Assembly (NCBI GenBank): GCA_024336345.1
Contig: JANFOG010000002.1
Location: forward strand, 1,054,001 to 1,118,000
Reading direction: 5' to 3'
DNA: 64,000 nucleotides
Origin: Mariannaea sp. PMI_226
Lineage: Eukaryota; Ascomycota; Sordariomycetes; Hypocreales; Nectriaceae
Both the position numbers and the translations under genes were made by a program. Of the stretch, positions 1 through 10,950 are shown piece by piece. Numbering within the stretch: position 1 is the first letter of the stretch; each line of letters starts with the position of its first letter. Below the pieces are notes generated by a model. The model was not told the DNA's origin. It worked only from the letters and a program-made list of their open reading frames with translations, and searched no databases.

Positions 1-3000
1 CGGGTGTAACAACAAAAAGTACAAAGTACAACGCTGAGAAGAAGGGGAAAAAATATACTATGCAGATAACGTACAGTACCAGGGGGCGAGAGATTTGACC
101 ATCGCGATTTGTTACTCCCCGTCTTCAGTAGGATCCGCCAAGTCTTGGCCACACGTGCATAGTATTAAATAACTGTATAGGCCAAATGCTCCGTATCCAG
201 AGTAAAAGCCACTACACCAATGTAGGTATGTACCTAGTCCTCCTGTCACCACAACGGATGATGTCTCATCAGTTTCTTGGCCAAGACTGGCCACGACTCA
301 AGCAATTCGTCTTGTGGTGCACTCAAGCCACTCGAACGAACCCCGAAAATGCGGGTATGCACATCAGTTCAGGGCCTACGGTGTTCGTCCGTACAGAGTC
401 AAGCGCTCCGGTTCGCCAAGAACTATCACGTTTGACAGCAGCCTCTTTCACGATGAGAGTATGTTGTTGGTCTGATATGCTGGAGGAGGAAATTAGTCAG
501 CGGTGTTGAGGATAATCCTAAGTGCTTTGTGTACCTTGCTTATTAGATTGGCAATTCGTACTGAACCCTTTCTTTGTCGTTTCTGCTGGACTGCCTGTTG
601 ATTATTACACTGTTTAGTTAATTAAATACCTACCTCTCTTGCTCCGTACCTTTACCTTATGTTCCTCTTCCTCCCCCTCTCCTTCTCCTTCTTGTTCTGC
701 TGCTTCCCTGATTCTTCATTATTCGGCAACGGTGGCCTCCTCCCTTGGGTCTTGGCCATTGCTTGGCACACCTCTTCCTTGTCTTGGCAAGTGTATGCCA
801 AGGCCTTCCTTGCCAAGCCGGCTAAGAGCAATATTTGCGTAGTGATGAGAATTACAATTCATTTTAGCGACTAATAAGAATCTGACCCGGCCACTTTGAG
901 ACGGGCAAGCCGCAGGCCCAACGGCCCTCCCCCCCCGCTTCAACGCGATGAAGCTGTGAACGTGTCAGATTGTAACTTGAAAATAAAAATGAAATGAAAT
1001 AAAAAGAAACCGATTGAATCCGTATCAAAAGTTGTGTCAAATACAATCCAAGCCAAGCAGTTGAAACCTCAAGTTCCTCCCCCCTGGGGTCTTTCCCTAT
1101 ACATTATCCCATTTTATTTTCACTCTGATTCAAAGTACATTTGAAGGGGGCATTGCTATGCCGTAGCGACTCGATAGAACCCTCTCCGCCTCCCGCCACC
1201 CAAAGAGGGGGCCATTCGTAGTCGACCCGGGGAGATGGTGGCTAAGATAGGCCTTATACCCAAGAGGGGAATTTTGGTGAGTACAAGACAGAATAACGTC
1301 GCAGTCTTTGTTACGTGTGAAGATTTCCCATCTTGAACGTAAATTATTTATATAAGGTGGGTAGGTTGAAGCAAGTGCATTTATGCGATGGAATATTCCC
1401 AACCGTTTCTATTAACTACGCCATAACTGAGGTGGTTTTTCAGAAAAGAGCTTCATGACTTGTAAACGAGGAGCTGGCCCTCCCTGATGTCTCTAGTCTG
1501 GCGTTTGTCTAAACCAGAATTGGGCACAAAGCTCGCAGGGGGCGTGAGGGGTTGCCCAAGTGCAATCTAAGCTTGTCTGCAAGCTTACGAAGCCGCCAGG
1601 ATGCTCAGACCCAGCGCCATGAATCGCCTTTGGGAAGAGAAGGGTTCACGCCATCTCGGGGGCGGTTTGCTGTGAGATTCCACACGCACCGCCCCAACAA
1701 AGAGAGGGACAGATGGGCACCGTAGACATCCGTTGAGCAACTCGCTTACCTGTAGCAGCCCAGGTGATAGGAACTTGAAATCATCGTCCCAGCAAGAAGA
1801 ATTATCATGGGCAAAATCAATCACTCATGGTTGAACCTGATCCTGCGGGGATGTTCATATTTTGCTTTTCTCCTTCACTCACACATCTTTGCACCGTCAA
1901 TCATAGCCCCAAATATGAATCGTTTTATTGACCACCTAAATACAGAGTCAATCAAAGCGCAATTCCTGAGCATTATTTGTTAGCAATCGTGAACATAAGT
2001 CAGCCAGACGACCTGCATTCTCTGGGTTCTCAACTCAGGCAGATCAGCGTTGTTCCCAAATAGTCTGTGAGAATACACACAGAGAGCAGTTAGTAATGGA
2101 TGAAATATTGTACAATGCTATTTCGTCATTTTTTCTATCAAATATTCTTTGAGGTAGCTCTGCTCCATTGTCCCGTCCCTAGAACCTATTGCCTGCTTCC
2201 CGTATATCCAACAGATTTCTTCACGGCGTCCGAGTCCAGCCCGTATTATCTTATTGCAGCTTAGCCCCTGGCAGCAGGATAATCATTATGAATTGACCTA
2301 CCACTAGATTCTAAGTGCTTTGATCAAAATTGGACGAGCTGTACTTGCATGTTCAGATCAGTATGTCTAACTTTACTCAAGTACCGTGATTAAATACAAA
2401 TTATCCGCACTTGAGGGCAAATCTCCTTCAAATGGCAACGCCCCCCCCCCCCGGCCCAACTAAACTAACCATATGGTTCGAATCAAACGGTAAGGCTCGT
2501 GCCAAAAGCATACGAACACCCCATGACCTTTGAGCTTTCTATCTCTACCAGTGAAGGTCTTACATTTAGTATCTTGAATTTCAAGAGGCATCTCAGCTGT
2601 GAAACCTCGCAACTATCCAACCCACACTGGCTATCTGGTCTGGCCTTTGCCGCGGTGGGCTCCCGGACAATAATTGAAAATGGGCATTTTATGGTCAAAT
2701 ACCATTTTCTAAACCTCACATTACTGGTGCAGCGTCGGGTGCCGCGAAAGCCTTGGCTAGTTGGCATACGAAAGAGACAGCAGCGGAGAGAAATTTTTTC
2801 ATCATAATTTAGGATTGAGTGCCTCCGATTTAAAGGAAGGAAACAGAGATATTAGAATTATAGGAAGCTTTACCTGCCTGAGGGAACTAGTTCAAGTTTC
2901 TACACGCTCGGGGGGACCAAATATTCTACCTATAGAACTCCTCTTCTGGTGATTGGAGATAGATGTACCACATAGCACACAGAGGCCGACTAGACACCGC

Positions 3001-5200
3001 TTGTAAGGAGACGAGTTCCAGCAATAGTAAGCTAGTTACAGAGTTGACCGCAACTGCCAAGGCCAATGCCACCGCCTGCTTTCTGAATGGTCTAGCCGTA
3101 GCGCACGTACATATTGACGTTTCCAAAGGTCCACGATGGAGGTTTCAATGACTCGACAACCCTGACTTTCGGTATACTGCTGTCTCAACATCGATTCCCA
3201 GTTTCTATATATTCGGGCCCAGATTCAAAAACAAAGTCAAGACATGGCAGGTTCGACTTCATCTGATGGATAGCAGAAGAATCTATGGGTTACCGCTGAG
3301 GATGTCCAGGGATGGACATCGGACTGTACGCGCCTCTCCAAGTGATATAAAACAAAGTGGCCACAATTTACTTTGTTCACTAAAGAATCAGTAGATAAGT
3401 AAGATTGCAGGGATGACTCTGGGTACTCGGCTACTTGCAGAAAACTATAACTTTCAAGCCCCCAAAGAACCTCGATGAAGAAACCAAGCCGTATGACATG
3501 AAACTAGACTGCACACCTCACTTCAAGCAAGGTTGGGATAGACTAGTAGACTGAACTCCATTGTACCTTCATTACATGCTCTTGACGGTTATAACAAGTT
3601 CCGAAAGCTGGTGTCTCGACTATAAGGCACAAATCTTCCTGCATCAACATCCTTTAGAATCCATATCTTGGGGGGTGATAAAAATAACGTCTCGCTCCTG
3701 AACTACTTCACCTGTGGCTCTTCCCAAACAACAACCAACAGGGGTCGTGATCTGGTTTCACGTGATGTAACATCCTCAAAAGTCGCAATTTACCTAGATA
3801 TCAACCTAGCACGTCTTGCGTGCTACATCTTTATTTCCATCTTGTGCATTGTGAGATCTTGTAAGCTCGTCCATTGTTAGCCTACTCGTTCTCTCGGCAA
3901 TATGTATCCTGTCGTCATCTATAGACGAGACGGGGCGTTGTGCTTGCTCAGCTCCATCAGTATCCTCTTCCCCTTCCGTTTCGACTGATACAAGGTCGTC
4001 GAATGTCTTTCCTGTATATGAGTGAAACTGATCAAGACATCTTGCGTGGCTCAATTCAAGCTTTCATGTACCAACTACCGTTGTTGTATCACATCAGTCA
4101 CATCGTGGAGTGAGAGACAAGTTATGGGAAGGAAAGATCAAGACTTCCATTTGCAGAGCTAGCAGGGCTTCTTGAAGTAGTCAAGACAAGGAAGCTACCT
4201 AATCCCTCCAATACCCTAATCTTTTTTTTACTCCTTTTTTTGGGTCAAAGCCTTGGTGCCTGTGGCACAAAGCAACGAGGAGAAGCTCATGGCATCAACC
4301 TCCGTAACTGACACTCCGTCGTATTCCATTCCCATCAAATTCTTGAGCCAATTCTATGTGGCCAGATGCCCATGCTTCCTCCTATATATTGATGCTATCC
4401 GTCACGCCCCAAACAATATTAAAAATATGAAAGAGTCCAAAAGATATCAAATGAGCTCAAAAATAAGCGAAGACGGCCAGTGTCGTAATAAAAATTTCCC
4501 ACAGATAATGTTGAAGTGGTGATTTGTCGCCATGAATGCTCAAAGCCAACTGAGTAATCGGGTATGTGCAAGAAAAAATGTCGCGAGGAATCAACGACGC
4601 AACATCAGAGACCAGCCCTTACCCGTCAAGGGATTGTTGAATCGCCAAGAGCAAACGCTCGTAGCAAAGATAAGGTCCCTTGAGACCACTCAAACAAGAA
4701 AGAAAAAAAAGAAGCCAAGAGATTCTGCTGTGAAGGGAGAGCAACAAAAAAACGTCAATAGACGAACGGCCCAACTCTCAGTGCAATTTGCCTCAGTCGA
4801 ATGCGTCCGATCAAAAATCCCCAGCCACCCACTGATCCAGTCAACTCTGATAGATCAAGAGGTCGTCAGAAAACTGAGACTTGAGAAGGCCAAGCATTCA
4901 AGCAAGGTATTCCCCCCCGTGACCGGACGCTCACCCAGCCTTGTATTAAGACGAGAACCCGCCGAATCCCGAAGCGCCGAAAAGGGAAAATGATGAGAAC
5001 GGGGGAGGGAAAAAAGAAATAAAAATCCGTGTAGAGAAAAGCCGTGTCATCGTGAGGATAATGATATGATCCAGAGGTCGCCGCCTCGATCATAGTGGGC
5101 GACACGGCCTCTCTTGCCCCAGCCAACCAACCAACCAACCCGAAACCTCTCCAGTCAAATTCTGGAGCCCCAAAAAAACGCCGCGCATGCAGAAGAGGTA
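1..5200. other. Intergenic, no supportable gene
   Basis: I find no recognisable protein family, RNA gene or intact transposon in these 5.2 kb. The tract is interrupted by stops in all frames and carries a 12-C run at 2441-2452. A few short open frames look mildly protein-like (plus strand near 2499-2807, minus strand 3806-4054, plus strand 4532-4993), but none has a convincing start, splice pattern or recognisable motif. It could be decayed repeat or accessory DNA; this is inference only. Confidence 0.5.
137..802. repeat. Cluster of palindromic CTTGGC/GCCAAG sites
   Basis: Three dyads built from the same half-site occur here: GCCAAG-T-CTTGGC at 137-149, CTTGGCCAAG at 276-285 and CTTGGCA-N6-TGCCAAG at 783-802. 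Further single CTTGGC and GCCAAG copies flank the third. The arrangement resembles a dimeric protein-binding site, but no function can be assigned from sequence alone. Confidence 0.4.
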
Positions 5201-6253
5201 TTATACAGAACCGAGACGGAGGAGGGCCTCAACGGCCTCTCGCTCCTGGGCGTCAGAGGTACCCGCCAACGCCGCAAAGTCAATGTTTACTGGTTGAGGA
5301 GGACGCGCCATACCTGAACCAGCAGAGAAGGATCGGAGTTCACCCGGTGAATATACAGATGAAGAGAAGCCACGATCCGTCAGGGCCGCAGCCATGTTGG
5401 GGTAGGATTCAGCGCGGAGGGCAGCTGCCCCGACCGCTGCCCAATCTTCGTCGTCAGTCACGTCTTCTGGATCGTCGTTCATGACAGCATCATCATCCGG
5501 GGCCTCTGAGCATGAGGCGGAAGCTGAACCATCCATGGACATACGATCAGCCTCATTCTCCTCCATGGAGATATCATCTTGGTCGTCGTGGGAGAAGTGG
5601 ACCGAATTTCCACCGCTCGACACGGCGGCTCTCAGTCGGTCCTGGCCTCTACCTCCAGTCTTGGTGATGGGAATGCCGTGGCCGTAAGACGAGGACGGCG
5701 ATTCCTGACGTTGTCTGGCAGGCTGTCCTCGCTGACGGGCATCCCATCGGCCCCATCCAACTTTCTCATACTCCACCTCGCTGTCCAATCCTCCTCCTTC
5801 TCCTCCTCGACCTTCCAACGCTCCCACTACCAGTCTCCGCGCCTTTGTAGGTGGGATGCCCGAAAACCCCGGTACAGAGGTGGTCAAGTATCCCATAATG
5901 TGCCTGATAGCCAAGGGCCCGTGGTTGAGCAGAATCTCAGGCAAGTGATATTTGGCGAGGAGGGAACTGGTGATAGCACCTGAGGCCTCGAGCAGGGCAG
6001 GCGACACTGATCGGCGCTGATCAGCATGCTCGTGAAGATCCAGGTCCGAGTCGATAGGATCGAGCCTGGCCTTCTGGAGTTGCGCCTTAAGCCCATGAGG
6101 CTGGAGGGCGGGAGAGATGGAGTTGGGGGGAGTAGGAAGGGGTTGAGATCGTGTCACAGTCGCAGGGACACTCCGAGCCGCTACAGCAGTTAAGTTGTCT
6201 CGGCTCAAGGAGGCCTGGGGGATATCGCGGGCAGCCGCTGCCATGGTAGCCAT
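5201..6253 (-). CDS. Stb3-type putative Sin3-binding protein
   Basis: This uninterrupted reading frame encodes 350 aa. Residues 93-151 match the fungal Sin3-binding/Stb3 domain, with the characteristic run around LAKYHLPEILLNHGPLAIRH followed by a GYLTTSVPGFSGIP stretch and a KARR basic patch. In yeast Stb3 binds ribosomal-processing-element promoters and recruits the Sin3 deacetylase; a nuclear transcriptional role is inferred here. The middle and C-terminus are low-complexity, rich in Ser and Asp/Glu, and the protein ends in the hydrophobic run EALLRLGSV. I chose the ATG at 6253 because a splice acceptor (branch gctgac, then ...tttcgcag) at 6294-6295 places an intron just upstream, making the longer reading from 6319 an intronic artefact. 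Family assignment is firm; target genes are unknown. Confidence 0.85.
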   Translation of the reverse strand: MATMAAAARDIPQASLSRDNLTAVAARSVPATVTRSQPLPTPPNSISPALQPHGLKAQLQKARLDPIDSDLDLHEHADQRRSVSPALLEASGAITSSLLAKYHLPEILLNHGPLAIRHIMGYLTTSVPGFSGIPPTKARRLVVGALEGRGGEGGGLDSEVEYEKVGWGRWDARQRGQPARQRQESPSSSYGHGIPITKTGGRGQDRLRAAVSSGGNSVHFSHDDQDDISMEENEADRMSMDGSASASCSEAPDDDAVMNDDPEDVTDDEDWAAVGAAALRAESYPNMAAALTDRGFSSSVYSPGELRSFSAGSGMARPPQPVNIDFAALAGTSDAQEREAVEALLRLGSV

Positions 6254-6293
6254 GATTACCGATAGTCGGTTGAGGGTTCGCTCCCAAACTAGA

Positions 6294-6527
6294 CTGCGAA
6301 ACAGGGATGATGTCAGCAAAATGGTTTATGTCTTTCTCGGTGATGTTTTGAGATGATGATATTCTTGTTTTATGAGGACGAAGGAGTGGAAGGATGGTGG
6401 ATGGAAGCAATGCGACAGTATATAACAGGGAAATAGACAACAAACAAGTGATGTTGGGCGGCGATATAGGATGCTGTTTGACTCATGGGAAGGATGCGCC
6501 AGCGCGCAAGGTAACGACAATACGTAC
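6294..6527 (-). promoter_or_regulatory. Probable 5'-UTR intron of the Stb3-like gene
   Basis: On the minus strand a GTACGT donor at 6527 pairs with a branch site gctgac and acceptor tttcgcag ending at 6294, giving a 234-bp intron that lies wholly before the start codon. The acceptor is strong; the donor is the best of several possible ones. Confidence 0.5.
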
Positions 6528-9500
6528 CTGCTTGGAAGCCTCTGGTGTGAGTGATCGCTAACAACACTTAAGCTGGAGCGAAGAAACGACAGTATTGGCT
6601 GGCCTGGCAGAGCTTGACGCGATGATCTGGACTGTGACAGATGACTCTGGATGTGAATGTGTTTTTCCTATACGGTTTTGTTGTTGATTGAGAAGAAGGG
6701 GAAGGGAGGGAAGGATGCTGCGAAGGTCGGCTACATGTATAAGCGGCCAGGGCAGGTGAGCAATGAGACTTGTGAGTCGTTTGCGTTTGGTACGTACAGT
6801 ATTCAGAGAGGTACGTACTGCGAACGATAGGCACAGCCCGGGGGTAGGGAGGGCACTCTACCTGAAGAAGCTAGCGAATTGGGGGCGTGTGATTGTGAAG
6901 AGCGTGGTGGACGGCGCAAGCGTGTCCGTGGTGCGTGTGTGATGATAATTTTGGTTTTCCCAATGATGACGCCTAGGAAGTACTAACCCCACCCCCTCTT
7001 TCTTTCCCCCTTCCTCGCCTTCCACCCATCCCTCCACGTTGGCAGCGCCTCAAATGCAAAAGAGGCGCACAGTACAATTCAAGGCAGCTGGGCTTGTTCC
7101 AACGAGTGCTTTTTTTCCTCCTGCAGTGTTGGTGGTAGGTAGTGGAAATGTAGTGCTGCAACACTGTCTTTTACTGTACGCATCAACAGTGTACCTAAGA
7201 TGCTCAAGGTAAGGTAGTCGCGACGAGCTGTCAGTGCTACTATATACGTACATAGTAATAATAGTGCGGGTGAGCCCTGGTAGGAAGTGCGGGTCTACAG
7301 GCTTCTTCGTCTTCCTTTCCTAGAACTCCCCCAAAAAGAAACTGGAAGCCTGCAGACATCCAGGTCCTCCCCCCCCGTGCTTTGAGCCCAAGAAGGGGAG
7401 GGTGTCGACCTAGCACTGCACTGCACTGCGCAATGGCTGACTGCCCTGCACTTCGTACTGATAACAGCAGCTGGTTTCCTGTTGTTGCCCTTGCCGCCTC
7501 GGGATTCCAGGATGGATGATGGGATGTGACTCTTCGACTGCGCAAGTCCGAGATATGTCTCATCGTGGGAACGGACTCTCCGGCAATTCTGAGATATTCC
7601 ACCTGTCAATTTTGAAATTTCTGCCAGTTCTTCTCCCATCGCACTCCTGTTATTTTATTTTATTATTTCTTTCTCTCCTTTTCTATCTCCGTGTTATTTA
7701 TTTTCATTTTGTGTGCGCTTTTACCTCGTCAATGCACGCCGCCAACTTTCCCCGGACCATCTTCCGTACGGGGCCGGTTCATAGTGCAGTCCACCGTGAT
7801 GGAAACACTACGCTGCTGGATACAAGTACAAGGCTACTAGGGGAGCTATCCGACTAAGCGAAACGAGACAGTTGCCAGTTCATTCAGCGCAAAGCCACTG
7901 TGAGGCTCGTTCTTTGATATTCTGATTTCTTTTTTGCTTCTTTCATGAAAATTTTCTTTCATCCCTGGTTTATGGGTTCGGGGTTGTTCGGTTGATGTTC
8001 GACGACCAGGTTCGGTGGTTCATGAGCCTGGTCTCAATATCGTGGAGTCAATCCACAGTTGTGTTGTTGTTCTTTTCTTACACTTCCATGAACAATAATA
8101 CTGGACCGACCCCCATACACCGGCGACCGGCACCGAGAAATACTTTGATTCACTTACTTTATTGCCAGTTTCATCATTCTCATCCGCATGACTCCGTCCC
8201 GAGCCCATGCGTGGGCTCAAGTAATGCCAAGTTCTGTTTCTTTTGTTTGACACACTCAGCGTACATTACAAGCGGTCCATTGGGCCTTGTGTTAGAGACG
8301 GCTGGTCCTCATCTTTCGGACGATTAGGGCTCAGTCTTTGCCGGTCAGACTTTCTTCGCCGTCTCCCGCCGTCTAAGACGAAAATCTGGGGGATCTCTTA
8401 GCGCGCACACTTTCCAGAATCGCGAATTCATTCGATCAATATCCCCCTAATGAGGAATTAAGCCGAAACTGGACTATAGCGACCAAGTCGTTCCGCGGGT
8501 GCCACAAGAGTCCCGAGGGATTGGGGCAATAATTTCCAGTGCCAAGGTTTTGCATGTTTTTTCCACCTGACGGGTCTCCTTAAGCGTGGGTTTCTTTGAG
8601 AGCTGAGTAGCAGCCTGATCCTGATCCTGATCAGAATAACTAGTTGATTGGGGTGTGCGTAATCATGAGTGGTAGAGAGGATTCATGGAACAAAGGCCAA
8701 CAAGTCAGAGAAATGGCACCTTTCATCAGTCACTGGCGTCATCTTGAAACCTTGGGCCAAAATTCAACTCAACACATTCCCAGGAACATAGTTCGCCGTC
8801 GTCATGACATGCAGGTTTCCATCCACCTACATAGTACAGGCTCCCAGCGGTCCGCATCGCAGCCCGAGCCGGAGTGGATTCGTTTCCCAACAGGTGCTCC
8901 CCCCCCTAATCACAGCGGTTTGGGCAGGCTAGGTGAATGCCAGGATCTCTCAAAGAGACGGACCAAGTTCCAAAGAGCTTCTTCTCTTGACCGCCAGGTG
9001 AGACCAGGGGCTTCTAAGGAGTACTGAGACACCAGGAAGAAAAAAAATCTCTGCTAATAAATGTAATTGCCCGTTATGTGCATATTACGGTATTGATGTT
9101 TCTCCATCTTCATTTGCTCACCAATTCAACTTGTAATTACTGGCATAACAGAAGACAGTGCGACAGTCCACTAGCGCGTCGGCCCCAGGGACATGTCGGC
9201 GACAGGAAAAGGGGGGGTGTATATATCGTTCCGGATGTCCAAGACTTTTGGAGTACTCATCTTGTTCTCATGGTACTGTGTCAGGGAGGGATTTGCACAC
9301 GGTCTCTCGGCCTCGGGCCCTTCGCGCATCTGGCCCCTGGAATTGTATGTGTGTGCGAGTGTGTGTATGATGATCATCCCATCGCACCAAGAGTTGGCGT
9401 CAAGATAACAATAGAAAACCTAGAGGGAATAAGAACGAAAACGGGCATCGCAGGGTTTCTTTCACCACAGACTAACTTCATCCCGTGATCAATCGCAATC

Positions 9501-10950
9501 TGAACTTTCAACACTTTGGGTTTTTGCCTCTGATAAGGAAAAAGCAGATAAGGGAACAATAAAAAAAAAAGACTTGTGGCATTTTCTGGCGTCCTGGTGA
9601 CATATCCATTTCTAGGGTTCTCCCTCCCAAGCGTCACAATCGCCTCTCAAGCGGTTTGGTGCCCCACCAACCGTCGTCGTCGCTGGTCAAATGGAACCCT
9701 CGAAACACGTTCGATTCCGGGTGCTTCTATCGCAGACGCCAGAACATCATGAAAGTCGAGATGGATGGTCGTCAAGGCGCATGAATGGCCACCATCAGGA
9801 CGTGCCTGAGTTACAGCATTACCTGTATGAGGTTCCAAATTCGCGCACTGCCTTTCCCCAACTCACACCCACGGTTCCCACGGAAGTAGTTACAGACTGC
9901 CAAGTCTAAGCATCCCGTGAATGTCTGAATATCGCCCCCGGCCAAGTCGATGTGCAACCATCACGTTGGTCGTGGCCCCTCCTGTGATTGGACTCGTGAT
10001 GCCGTAAATGATCAATTAGTAACTGGATTTCCCTTTTGTGCCCAGCGATGTCGCTCAAAGGGCTTTAACCCAAAGATGGTGGAGTGCAACCTGTGTGTAC
10101 TGTGTATTGCGAGGCTTCCCCCTCTCGGTACTTCGTCGTATTAAGCATTCCGGTTACAGGCCTTGCCTGGCCCATCATCCATTGACACGACCCCACGTTG
10201 TAATACGCTGCATCGTGGGCCGTTTTTCGACAGCGACACCTCCATACAGTTTAAGGAGCCGGCCCAGCCACAGGGCGTCATTGGGGGGGCACGGGGGCAC
10301 CAGTATTGATTGCAACTCGTCAACCCAACCGCCACTGGTTCGTTCCATCGCTCGATAAAATCCCGTTGCCCCGCGCCTCCTTGTGCCCAGGGGCTACAGT
10401 TATCGCGGGGTTTCCTAGCCGGACTACCTTGGCCGATTCCGGTCATTCCCGCTCCGGCTTATTGTGCGGAGTTGGCTTGAGTCCAGTGTCTCCATCTCAG
10501 CGATTGATGCACAACGCCATTCTAGTTGCCGCCCTGTCTGTTTAGGTCCATCATACACTGTTGCTCCTGTCAGACATCGCAATACTTAATGCGTTTTCGA
10601 CCAAAGTTCACCCCGCTTTCTTGGGGCTCCCCCACCAAGCACCGAGAGGGCTGTTGACCCTATTCCCGCCATGGTTTTGAGTCAATCCATCATCGCATTC
10701 AATCAGATCAATCAGATGAAGAGTGTGCATTAGCTCATTGGCTAACACGCTTGACATCGCCGGCCGAGTCTCGGAACATCGCTCGCGTCATCGATATGGT
10801 CCCGAACGCGTCGCTGACGGGCCCTCCAGATTCGGCAAGTGAAGCAATATGTGATATCAACCACAAAAGTCCGGCCTTGACTTCGGCTGTGTGCTATGGG
10901 AGGTAAGCCAAGGGCAGAGAAACCCTAGATAACCGAACTTCGCGTGTCTC
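6528..10950. other. Gene-poor intergenic DNA, 4.4 kb
   Basis: The first few hundred bases are the CT-rich promoter and leader of the Stb3-like gene. Beyond that I see only short frames without family motifs or splice logic. There is a triple CCTGAT hexamer repeat at 8614-8631 and a (GT)-rich patch near 9346-9370. No tRNA, rRNA or transposase was recognised. The part next to 10950 is the 3' flank of TOP3. Confidence 0.5.

Noticed and set aside
2474..2486. GGTTCGAATC, similar to a tRNA T-loop
   Set aside because: Flanking bases do not form a T-stem, and no cloverleaf could be built upstream or downstream.
4532..4993. 153-codon Lys/Arg-rich plus-strand frame
   Set aside because: Composition follows local A-rich DNA (for example a K run from poly-A); no recognised domain or conserved block.
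9700..9725. tRNA B-box-like GTTCGATTCC
   Set aside because: No matching T-stem, acceptor stem or A box at the right distance on either strand.
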